NCBI GenBank assembly: GCA_958430865.1
Contig: CAUDNR010001124.1
Span: forward strand, 1-16,502
Origin: Entrophospora sp. SA101
Lineage: Eukaryota; Glomeromycota; Glomeromycetes; Entrophosporales; Entrophosporaceae
DNA length: 16,502 nt
Reading direction: 5' to 3'
A program made the translations under genes and the position numbers. Below, piece by piece: positions 1 through 7,744 of this stretch. The notes under the pieces are model-generated. The model was not told the DNA's origin and ran no database searches. It saw nothing but the letters and a program-made list of their open reading frames with translations. Position 1 is the stretch's first letter. Each line of letters opens with the position of its first letter.

Positions 1-1803
1 TGAAAAGTACTTTAAAATTACCATTACACAATATAAAAAAGATCGACATTTTAAGTCACATTCGTGATAATTACGAATGCTAGCATAGTGAAAGTTTGTT
101 GTTACACAAAATGACATACAGAACCCATTGCTCCCGAAACTTCACCCGTGTATAGTTGTTACCTCTCTGAATTGGAGATCAAGTTCAGATCCAATTCAAA
201 TCTAGTTTATCGCTTCTTTTTTATTGCCAGGATGTTTGCCGTGTATTGTAAAGTTACGTTGCACATATAAAAAATTAATGTAACATTTCATTAAACATTT
301 TTTTTTCTTGAGTACTTCTATAAGAAAATTCTCTTTTTAAATTTAATTATCTGAGAACTTCTAATTTTTTTTTTATTGTACATATTTAAATGCCATTTAT
401 AGTTTCTGTATAAAAAAAAAATCTACCCCATGCAGGCGATTTCGGAAAGGTCGTACATTTCGGAAATCGTCCAAAGTTGAAGTTTTTCTTTTTAGATTAA
501 AATCATGTAATCGTACATTCCTTTGAAATGACAATAATCATTATCAAGGTAATAGAGTAATTATAAGTGGAAATTTATCTGTCAAATCCCAAAATCCATA
601 AAATCAAGGACCTAGATGCACTATATATATATATAGACCTTTAATTGGCAATCCATTTTGTGAATGAATGAATGTTAAGTTAATTAATGATATGCGGGAT
701 GCATTTCTATATTTTGATAAATAAACAACATTGACAAATAGACCCTTATAAATCTTTTTTTCTTAAATTGTCAAGGCTTCTTTCTTTTAACTTTTTACAT
801 TTAGAATTATTGTCGTGTCACGGTAATTTAATATGATTATAATAATGTTTTAATTAAATATCAGATAATCGGAGTAATAAACCTAAAAGTATAAGATTTA
901 GTTTTTCCCCTTCTGGCTTATTTTCATTTTGTTGATGAGATTTGCAAACCGTTTTTCAAAATATAAATTGGTACTTTATTTAATAACGAAAGCATTTTTG
1001 TCTTTTCGGGAAAAAGTAAACTCCGATTTTCTATTTTTCTTCTTTCGACGTATCATTTAGGAAACTTGGATTACTTTACTATCATTTAAAAATAACTAAA
1101 ATGTCATTCATTGTATGTGTGTGTATATATATATTTTTTTTAATGGAAACAAAAAGGAATGTTGATTTAAGTAATTGAGCAATTAAAAAAATGTTCTAGA
1201 TGAAAATAAAATCATTGTAAAATATTAAATCTTAACCGTGAATAAAGAGTTTTTTCCCATATTTAATTAATATTTATCTGATCAATTTTATTTCCAGTTC
1301 TCGTAAATCTTGTACTACAAATTATCCTAATCATCTTCTAATTATTTGCAAGTTTTGGATTTGAGAGATGAGAATAATAATAAAAGTAGTAATAATGTTC
1401 AGATCAGTTTTCCCAATTATGTCTATACATTTTAAAGGCTACATATTCACATTGTGCATCCATCTTAATAGCGTCATATACAGACTTATACAACAATATA
1501 GTTATAGTTACTCACTTACCAGCATGTATGAAACTGGCCGATTCTAATTTATGAAACTTATTGTCTTGCCAATCAACGTAATCTCCTACAAGCATATTCT
1601 TGACATATTGGTCCTTTGAGTTCACGTTCCTTAATCAATTTGACCTTTACCAGCTTCACATACACCGAGTTCACACTATCCTAATAATTATATCGTATTT
1701 TTTTTTTGGTAATTGGGAACTGTTCTTACGTTTAGATACGCCAAACTGCATTCATCCCGTTTATATTCATAAAACAATTATCAACAAACGTAACATATAT
1801 ATA
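1..1803. other. AT-rich intergenic DNA, no gene recognised
   Basis: No reading frame here has coding character or a recognisable motif on either strand. What can be seen is an AT microsatellite (about 621-636), a GT/AT dinucleotide run (about 1117-1134), poly-A and poly-T runs, and a short imperfect inverted repeat around 434-473 built on CGATTTC/GAAATCG. The few Met-initiated frames are short and have AT-driven composition. Confidence 0.6.
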
Positions 1804-1814
1804 TATATCACACT

Positions 1815-1988
1815 AATGTTGGTTTCCAAAACTAGAGAGTTTCGCAACTGTGCGAAAGTCAAAAGGTTTCGCCATAAGTCGAAACTAGTTTTGACATTTG
1901 ACCTTTGACTTTTGATTTAGTTTTGATATATAAATTTTAATTTTAGTTTTGACTTTCGCTTCTTCAAAATAGTTTCGGCAACCAACAC
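1815..1988. mobile_element. MULE-like miniature inverted-repeat element (174 bp)
   Basis: The ends are imperfect inverted repeats: the left end reads TGTTGGTTTCCAAAACTA and the reverse complement of the right end reads TGTTGGTTGCCGAAACTA. A second, perfect 13-bp inverted pair, GCGAAAGTCAAAA (1852-1864) and TTTTGACTTTCGC (1947-1959), lies inside. The 11-mer TATATCACACT abuts both ends (1804-1814 and 1989-1999), as expected for a target-site duplication. A 9-11 bp duplication is typical of Mutator-like elements, so that class is inferred. There is no coding capacity. The flank is part of a TA run, so the duplication could be 9 bp plus chance matches. Confidence 0.7.
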
Positions 1989-1999
1989 TATATCACACT

Positions 2000-3699
2000 T
2001 TATATCATAGATAGTTAAATTTTACCTAAGATGTTTTCCTTTATCATAAGTTTCTCCTTCCCAATCTCGTGTTTTTTTTTGAATTGACTAACCAATGTAA
2101 TTTAAAGACCATTTAAAACCTTGGGAATCTCATCGCTCATAACCATTAAATGAATAATATTAAACTATTTTAACCGTTTAGAAAATTTGATCCAATTATA
2201 GCAAAAATTACCTTATAAATTTATTTCAGCCCTAAAAATATCATTTATCCGCTCAAGTTAATCCTATCCGTCCACTAAATGCCTATTTTAACCACTATTA
2301 CAACAAAAATCTATTTCAGGCATAAAATTCCTAACATAACATTTTAGATATAAGTTTCATCGTCAGGGTCTAATATAAACCCATGTTGAGGTTTGATTTT
2401 AATCCAAATTATATAATGAATCTTCAAAATTTTTTATTCAAGATTTACTTGAAAACTTTATTTGATTACTCCATTATTATTATTATTATCCACAGATCAC
2501 TTGACTTTGGTTTTTCAGTTGTTTGCTTGTTTTATCCATTAAAAAATTTTTTTTTAAAACTTTAAATGATGGATTAGCTTCAAACACAAAGCAATCGACC
2601 TTGACCTTTTAATACACTTGAATCAGCATCACCTCTTCAGTACTATCAGAAGGATCGCTTTTATTTGATTCGGTTAGCTTGGGATCTACTTTGTCACCAT
2701 TTTTTTATGAAATTTCTTGGACCTTAAATCATACAAGAAAAACTAGGTATTACCTCCAAAATTTTGCTGAGCCATGTTTCCAACTTTCTTGATATATTTG
2801 CTTGTTATGCTCGCTCCAAAGTGAAAGCTATTTAAAAAGGATCGGGTTATCAATAATCGCTGTAAATTACAACTCGGGTCACAACCTGCAGTTACAAAAA
2901 AAATGTAAAAGGTTGATCAATTAATTATCATGATTACGTTGCTTCATCCAACCAAATATAACATTTTTACATTTAGCCATCTTTATGAATTGTAGATTGA
3001 GGCCCAATTTGGGTTCTGGTTGTTGTCAAATCGATTCATTTTATATCAAAGGATATCGTCGATGATGCGTTTTTGGCATTTAACCATTCTTAATCCTATT
3101 TGTTATATATTTTATTGTCAAAATCATGTAAAAAATTCATGTTATTTGTAATATACTTCAAAAAGTTTAAATCTTTTAACACAATTGATAATAAAAATAA
3201 CATTTTTACATAAAAATAGTCTTTTACTTAATTAATAAAGCCAGTGTGATTGATTCGCAATCCTTTCTAATGATTAATGGTTATTATAATTTGAATTAGA
3301 AATTTTATTTGTAAAAATTCCATTTCTTTTTTATTAAAACTATTTATTCTTTTATTATTACATTTTATAAAATGAAAAAAATCAAATTGTCTTTTACATA
3401 CATACGAGTTGTATTAAATGATTTTTCGAATTTTAACTTTGAAATTAACTACACGTAATAGTAGTAATACGTGATAATATTAATAATGTGCTTGAACTGT
3501 TTTTAGTAGCTGAATTGAAAACATATACATGTTTGTCAATATTGACACGTAGAACTACTTTTAGGTGCAAATGTTTGTAAATTTTAATTTGGATTTTTAA
3601 AAGTGATATAAAATAGTAAACTATAGATAGAGTAAAATAAGAATGCTAAAATTCTTTATTGTTGAAGCATTAGAATAATGATGAATCTTTAAACAATGC
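2000..3699. other. AT-rich intergenic DNA, no gene recognised
   Basis: No intact gene is visible. On the minus strand around 2630-2695 a short frame rich in D, E, S and K (reading GDKVDPKLTESNKSDPSDST) has non-random composition and may be a scrap of a former exon. It is too short to classify. The rest is AT-rich, with many homopolymer runs. Confidence 0.5.
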
Positions 3700-3704
3700 A
3701 ATTT

Positions 3705-3812
3705 ACAAAATATTTCCTTCTGCTTTTCCTTTTTGTAAAGTAATAGGATAAGTTTCTATTTCCACAGTCCATTTTGTTTTACGATTTTCTGGAGTTTTAG
3801 GTCTTTGGTTTA
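3705..3812 (-). pseudogene. Coding remnant, diverged copy of 7486-7590
   Basis: Read on the minus strand this segment is open for about 35 codons, including CLNQRPKTPENRKTKWTVEI and then ETYPITLQKGKAEG. A clearly related but diverged sequence lies on the plus strand at about 7486-7590 (LNQGPKTPEK, then VEIDTSLITLQQG in a shifted frame). Blocks such as CTAAACCAA.GACCTAAAACTCCAGAAAA and ATTACTTTACAA are shared. Two copies with amino-acid-level similarity argue for a former protein-coding family. I do not recognise the family. Upstream on the minus strand the frame is broken by stops, so no intact gene is proposed. Confidence 0.5.
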
Positions 3813-4195
3813 GACATTCAACAATGTGGTTGGGCTTGTTTTATATATGGCCTAAATGGCCAGCAATTTGATTCAATTTTTTGGCTTCCACTAATTACAC
3901 TGTCAGTGGAAGAGATGGTCTTAATGAAGCACATAGATAAAAAAATGGATGATATGCTTTTTTTTTTTAATTAGTTATTTTTGTTATTTTTATAAATTAA
4001 TTAAAATGTTGAAACATTTAACGGTGGCTTTAATTATTTAAACATAAGTTTATCTATTATTATATAAATCAAAGGGACGGAAGGGATGTATGTAATTCAT
4101 AGTCAGCTTAAGCTTTTTTTTTATTGGTCCGACATCTTTTTTTTCTTTAATTATAAATAGAACTTCCATCTGTTTAAAAAAAATTTTGGCAACGC
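3813..4195. other. AT-rich intergenic DNA, no gene recognised
   Basis: No gene is seen. A small inverted repeat (TTCCACT at 3887-3893 with a matching AGTGGAA about 12 bases downstream) and long poly-T runs (around 3959-3968) are the only structures noted. Confidence 0.5.
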
Positions 4196-4204
4196 TTAAC
4201 TCAA

Positions 4205-4262
4205 CGTTAACATTAACGGAAATGATGACGTTGTCATTGATGTTAACGTTAACGTTAACTTT
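4205..4262. repeat. GTTAAC palindrome cluster and nested hairpin
   Basis: The motif GTTAAC, itself a palindrome, recurs four times in about 55 bp. An 11-bp perfect stem, AACGTTAACAT with ATGTTAACGTT, encloses a second stem, ATGAC-GTT-GTCAT. The cluster lies about 150 bp to the left of the foldback element. Its role is unknown. It could be the end of another decayed inverted-repeat element or a protein-binding cluster. Confidence 0.6.
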
Positions 4263-4410
4263 AAACTACTCTATATACACAACGCAATCATTTTCATAAC
4301 ACTTGAAATTTCCTTTTTTAAACACTAAATTAAATTCAACATATTCTTTCGTTAAAAAACTTACACGAATCTTATCAATTTTTCAAATTGCAATTTTTTT
4401 TATACCTTAT

Positions 4411-4828
4411 ACTGGTCGCGTTTACTTCGTCGACACCCATTTCGTCGAATGTTCATTTCGTCGAATGTTCGTTTCGTCGAATGTTCGTTTTGTCGAAAGT
4501 TCATTTCATCGAAAGTTCATTTCATCGAAAGTTCATTTCATCGAAAATTATTTCATCCTCGAGCTAGAGACCGAACGAGTTAGATGTGAGAAGTGTGGGA
4601 AGTTAGTTAAGGAATTTGGTGAGGAAAGCGGAGTGTGTGGGAAGTGTGAGGAGAAATTTGTTTAATGAAGTTTTTTTTTGTGACGAAATAATTTTCGACG
4701 AAACAAATTTTCGACAAAATGAACGTTCGACGAAATGAACTTTCGATGAAACAAACTTTCGACGAAATGAACTTTCGATGAAACAAACTTTCAACGAAAT
4801 GGGTGTCGACGAAATGAAACAGACCCGT
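4411..4828. mobile_element. Foldback element with 16-bp repeat arms and a small core
   Basis: The left arm (about 4411-4556) carries roughly eight tandem copies of a 16-bp unit, TTCGTCGAATGTTCAT, drifting to TTCATCGAAAGTTCAT inward. The right arm (about 4681-4828) carries the reverse-complement units (TCGACGAAATGAACTT and variants). The outermost unit of each arm shares the exact block GTCGACACCCATTTCGT. Outside that the arms align imperfectly (ACTGGTCGCGTTT against AACGGGTCTGTTT). Between the arms lies a 120-bp unique core. Inverted arms made of short tandem repeats are the hallmark of foldback-type DNA elements; that assignment is inference. No clear target-site duplication was found. Confidence 0.7.
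4555..4665 (+). CDS. Small CxxC...CxxC peptide frame inside the foldback element
   Basis: The unique core between the repeat arms is open in one frame to a TAA at 4663-4665. It encodes LELETERVRCEKCGKLVKEF followed by GEESGVCGKCEEKFV. The pattern C-x2-C-x13-C-x2-C fits a small zinc-ribbon or knuckle fold. The core is visibly richer in G than its surroundings, and its frame continues leftward through the 16-bp repeats to an ATG at 4303. The repeat part looks like filler reading through tandem DNA. Whether this is expressed or a captured exon fragment is unknown. No family is assigned. Confidence 0.35.
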   Translation: MLELETERVRCEKCGKLVKEFGEESGVCGKCEEKFV

Positions 4829-5002
4829 TAATAAGTTCTAGAGAGGCTCATTAAAAACTATTTTATAGAAATTAAATAGTCTTGAAGAATTTTATGATGG
4901 GATTCAGCAAAAACAAAAGGTATTTTATTTATACTTCTGACTTTATATTGATTAAAGTTAAATAATAAATAAATGTATAAATTGTCTTTAACACTCATTT
5001 CA

Positions 5003-5120
5003 ATCAAACCCGCCTATATAATTATTGAATAATTGATAAACATTCATTTTGCAAACTTCATAGATCTTGACTTTGACACTTGCTTCGATCAAACCCGCCT
5101 ATATAATTATTGAATAATTC
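5003..5120. repeat. 85-bp spaced direct repeat containing an inverted array unit
   Basis: The block ATCAAACCCGCCTATATAAT and the following TATTGAATAATT occur twice, starting at 5003 and 5088. Between them, GATAAACATTCATTTTGCAAACTTCATAGATCTTG-like sequence (5036-5070) is the reverse complement of the 76-bp array unit found to the right. The left end of the array therefore faces the rest, making a potential large hairpin. Confidence 0.7.
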
Positions 5121-5510
5121 AATAGTTTGTACAAGCATTAAGGACAATATCTATGAAGTTTGCAAAATATTCTAATGAATATTTTATCAATTATTCACTG
5201 GTTTGTACAAGAATTAAGGACAAGATCTATGAAGTTTGCAAAATATTCTAATGAATGTTTTATCAATTATTCAATAATTTGTACAAGCTTTAAGGACAAG
5301 ATCTATGAAGCTTACGAAATATTCTAACGAACGTTTTATCAATTGTTCAATAGTTTGCACAAGCATTAAGGACAAGATCTATGAACAAAATATACTAATG
5401 AACGTTTATCAATTATTCAATAGTTTGCGCAAGCGTTAAGGACAATATCTATGAAACTTACAAAATATTCTAACGAACGTTTTATCAATTATTCAATAAT
5501 TTATATAAAT
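5120..5510. repeat. 76-bp tandem repeat array, about five copies
   Basis: Equivalent positions recur at 5120, 5196, 5272, 5348, 5418 and 5494, giving spacings of 76, 76, 76, 70 and 76. The unit runs TTCAATAGTTTGTACAAGC, ATTAAGGACAAGATCTATGA, AGTTTGCAAAATATTCTAAT, GAATGTTTTATCAATTA. The short unit carries a 6-bp deletion near the AAGTTTG block. The copies have diverged by point changes, so the array is not brand new. This is minisatellite-like DNA with no reading frame. Confidence 0.9.
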
Positions 5511-5579
5511 TTCTCTTTTATTTCAACTTATATTTTAATAACATTACCATGATAAATAAATAATAAAGTCAGAGATAAA

Positions 5580-5846
5580 TTTAATCATTATTGTTGTTGT
5601 CCATTGTTCTAATCATTATTTACATATGTAAAAGAAAAATTTTAATATCTATTTATTTATCATATTTACTTTTAAAATAAATGATTTTACTATAAAGACA
5701 TACCTAAATGATCAAAAATCCGCAAATATTCATAATAATGTAATATTTGGACATTTATTTCTACCTATACTTGCAATTGGACGTGTCAAACAAAATTTTA
5801 CATATATGAATATTTGATTTTGAGGGTCAGATTATTTTCGGTTTTA
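5580..5846. other. AT-rich spacer, no gene recognised
   Basis: This is a short AT-rich stretch between the tandem array and the hAT-like element. Neither strand shows coding character. A short antisense frame pair over 5798-6011 is created by the inverted structure of the next element. Confidence 0.5.
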
Positions 5847-5854
5847 TTAACAAC

Positions 5855-6109
5855 TAAGGTTTCTGGTCCAAACTGTTTTCTCAAAGCCCAAACTAGTTTG
5901 GGCAATTTGGGCTTCTCAACATTTTCTATAAGCATGAACATTAAAAAACTATATGAATCAACTTGTTTTAACTTAAACAACTTTAAAATAATTTCGCCCA
6001 ATTTCGGCTAGTAACAAAAAGTAGTTTGGGCTTATAAAAAAATAATTTTTGCCCAAAGTATTTGGACAATTTCGGCTACTAATAGAAGCAGTTTCGACCA
6101 GAAACCTTA
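5855..6109. mobile_element. hAT-like MITE (255 bp) with perfect 8-bp duplication
   Basis: The ends are inverted repeats: TAAGGTTTCTGGTCCAAACTG on the left, and on the right the complement of TAAGGTTTCTGGTCGAAACTG, one mismatch in 21. The 8-mer TTAACAAC directly flanks both ends (5847-5854 and 6110-6117), a perfect target-site duplication of the length made by hAT transposases. The interior carries an 18-bp perfect palindrome, GCCCAAACTAGTTTGGGC, near 5887-5904. GCCCAAA and TTTCGGCTA motifs are repeated elsewhere inside. No coding capacity. The short frames on both strands here are by-products of the inverted structure. Confidence 0.9.
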
Positions 6110-6149
6110 TTAACAACCTGCTTTAAAATTTTTCATAAAGCAGATACAT

Positions 6150-6478
6150 ATGATAAAGAAGTTATATCTCAAATTTGGTGGTGGTTGCTACACAGCAAGT
6201 GTGTCAAATGAGTGTGTGAAGACATTTGATTATAAAGTTTTACTATGTGAGAAATGTTCTGTGACTAATAGGTTAGATAGGTAAAAACAGTAGAAATTGA
6301 TGATAATGTGGTCACAGCTGCATCTGCATCAACTGAATAAAGTGGGACCAAGACTAATAATGACAAATTCTCAAAGCAAATAAGGATGGAGTCTCTCCAA
6401 TATATATATCATATGGGATCTCAATTAAATGATGAAAAGAAGAAAAAAATACATGTGAAATATGCCAACATGTTAAAT
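6150..6478 (+). pseudogene. Possible decayed coding segment left of the 6479-6751 MITE
   Basis: No intact frame exists. Just before the MITE, one frame reads KEEKNTCEICQHVK with a CxxC pair. If the MITE and one copy of GTTAAA are ignored, it would continue into PCDEIWQ on the far side. That resembles a piece of a small zinc-finger domain but is far too short to classify. The rest of the stretch is interrupted by stops in all frames. This is a weak call. Confidence 0.2.
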
Positions 6479-6751
6479 CTATAGATGGGCGTCTAAATTG
6501 TTTTTGGGGTTGTCTAAAGTCAAAATAATATTCAGACAAAATGTCTAAAAAAAGGTCTAAATTAATATAAATAGTAATGGTTTGCTTTAAAAACTAAAAA
6601 GTCACTTGGATATACACAAAATTCAGTAAATTATCCAATAAAAATTCATTTTCAATATTTTAGACAATCATGGTCTCAATTGTCTAAATGTCTAAATTAA
6701 TCTATATTTTAGACATTGTCTAAATAATTTAGTTTAGATGCCCATCTATAG
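6479..6751. mobile_element. MITE with CTATAGATGGGC ends (273 bp)
   Basis: The left end reads CTATAGATGGGCGTCTAAA, and the reverse complement of the right end reads CTATAGATGGGCATCTAAA, one mismatch in 19. Inside, the motif TGTCTAAA or its complement TTTAGACA recurs near both ends (for example 6511-6518 and 6542-6549), like subterminal transposase-binding repeats. TTAAA flanks both sides, and GTTAAA is present on both sides (6472-6477 and 6751-6756) if the end is shifted by a base. A TA duplication is also possible because the tip contains TATA. The superfamily is therefore left open. Confidence 0.8.
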
Positions 6752-6756
6752 TTAAA

Positions 6757-7021
6757 CCATGTGATGAAATTTGGCAATGATTCAGAGGAAAAAAATGCTA
6801 AAAATTATTTGAGTATATTTGAAGTAAGTCATTTGTTTTTATAAGATTGGTTTTTGGTCTTTATGATAAAATATTATTTTGAGTGAGATTTAAGAGCACT
6901 CACAGCTATTTAGAAAAAACTAGTAGTAATAACTACAATATACTAATAAATATATTCATTAACAACTCTATTATTTTAAATTTAAAGGAAATCAAAAAAG
7001 TAAATATACAGGTTAATAAAA
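6757..7021. other. AT-rich DNA between two MITEs, no gene recognised
   Basis: All frames on both strands carry frequent stops. It may be decayed continuation of the coding remnants on either side, but no motif survives. Confidence 0.4.
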
Positions 7022-7460
7022 TCAAATCAATCATCCCAGTTTAACAGACACAACTAATAAGCTTGATAATGATGAATTTGATTTTATGGAACTAATATTC
7101 ATCATTGACTTTAACTTTTACATTACTCATCAAGAAAATAAAAATAACTGGAATTATTACAGCCTTTCAACCACTTGTCATGTAAAGACTAGTGCCGTAA
7201 ATTATGATGATGGTAGTAATTGTATTTACGGCATATAAAAAGTGGTTGCAATTACCTTTGCGACCACTTTTGCAACCATACTTTTTCCTTTTTTGGATTA
7301 CGGCACTAGTCTTTATTGTCATGGATTGATTCCAGATATTACTGTTTCATTTTTGAAGCCTGAAGTTGAGATTTTAGTTGTTGAACATAGTAAATCAAAA
7401 TGTATTGACAATGTTCAAACAAATCTAAATGACACCATCAAACTTGCAATCCTGATCTAA
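7022..7460 (+). pseudogene. Coding remnant interrupted by a hAT-like MITE
   Basis: Left of the MITE, one frame is open from about 7022, reading NQINHPSLTDTTNKLDNDEF, then DFMELIFIIDFNFY and later WNYYSLSTTCH. Right of the MITE, the same frame continues as GLIPDITVSFLKPEVEILVV and EHSKSKCIDNVQTNLNDTIK to a stop at 7458-7460. Discounting the 133-bp element and one 8-bp duplication (141 bp, 47 codons) leaves about 100 uninterrupted codons, so the element landed in what was an open frame. It brings an in-frame TAA at 7236-7238. The pattern PDI-x8-EVEILVVE-x-SK with a following ND-IKLA resembles proteins I recall from Rhizophagus multigene families; function unknown. Beyond the stop, a related frame (LNQGPKTPEK) may be a further exon. 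Confidence 0.5.
7183..7315. mobile_element. hAT-like MITE (133 bp) with perfect 8-bp duplication
   Basis: The ends are perfect 18-bp inverted repeats, TAAAGACTAGTGCCGTAA (7183-7200) and its complement TTACGGCACTAGTCTTTA (7298-7315). The 8-mer TTGTCATG flanks both ends exactly (7175-7182 and 7316-7323), the duplication length made by hAT transposases. A second, inner inverted pair, AAAAAGTGGTTGCAA against TTGCGACCACTTTT, gives a nested hairpin. Perfect ends and a perfect duplication suggest a comparatively recent insertion. No coding capacity. Confidence 0.93.
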
Positions 7461-7485
7461 TCTAAATTTTAAATAGAGACAACCA

Positions 7486-7600
7486 TGCCAAATTTTTGGA
7501 AATTCTAAACCAAGGACCTAAAACTCCAGAAAAACAAAAAATCCAAACGAATTGTAGAAATAGATACTTCTCTAATTACTTTACAACAGGGTTGGCAAAT
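7486..7600 (+). pseudogene. Diverged copy of the 3705-3812 coding remnant
   Basis: The plus strand reads LNQGPKTPEKQK. After a one-base shift it reads VEIDTSLITLQQGWQMCDSL, matching the minus-strand remnant at 3705-3812 in order and spacing. The shift and the stop after it show it is not translatable as one frame. It lies directly downstream of the 7022-7460 remnant on the same strand and could be a later exon of the same dead gene. Confidence 0.45.
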
Positions 7601-7744
7601 GTGTGATTCATTGGTGGTCCATTGGGTCCATTAATGTAAATATTTTAATCATATTTAGTATTTTATTAATAAACAATTAAATTGGATTTAATTTTACAAT
7701 AATTCATTGCCTGAAATTAAATATAAAACCAATTAGTATTATAT

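Larger units (their letters stand above)
4928..5579. mobile_element. Possible transposon-like unit enclosing the 76-bp array
   Basis: Imperfect inverted ends can be drawn: TTTATACTTCTGACTTTAT at 4928-4946 against the reverse complement of 5563-5579, TTTATCTCTGACTTTAT. They differ by a 2-base gap and are AT-rich. Both are followed inward by AATAAATAAAT-like sequence. The enclosed DNA is the tandem array and an inverted, partial copy of its unit. No target-site duplication or transposase is visible, so the boundaries are tentative. Confidence 0.35.

Noticed and set aside
1600..1908. 102-codon plus-strand open frame
   Set aside because: Composition is AT-driven (runs of I, Y and F), it has no motif, and it runs into the MULE-like element at 1815.
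4303..4665. A complete 120-residue protein gene
   Set aside because: Most of the frame reads through 16-bp tandem repeat DNA; only the last 36 or so codons are unique, so only these were listed, with low confidence.
4603..4794. Minus-strand 63-codon frame in the foldback element
   Set aside because: It is the mirror reading of the right repeat arm and the antisense of the core; nothing supports it.
5003..5510. CRISPR-like array
   Set aside because: Units are 76-bp contiguous tandem copies without variable spacers, in a eukaryotic context.
5798..6011. Overlapping frames on both strands
   Set aside because: They arise from the inverted-repeat structure of the hAT-like MITE.
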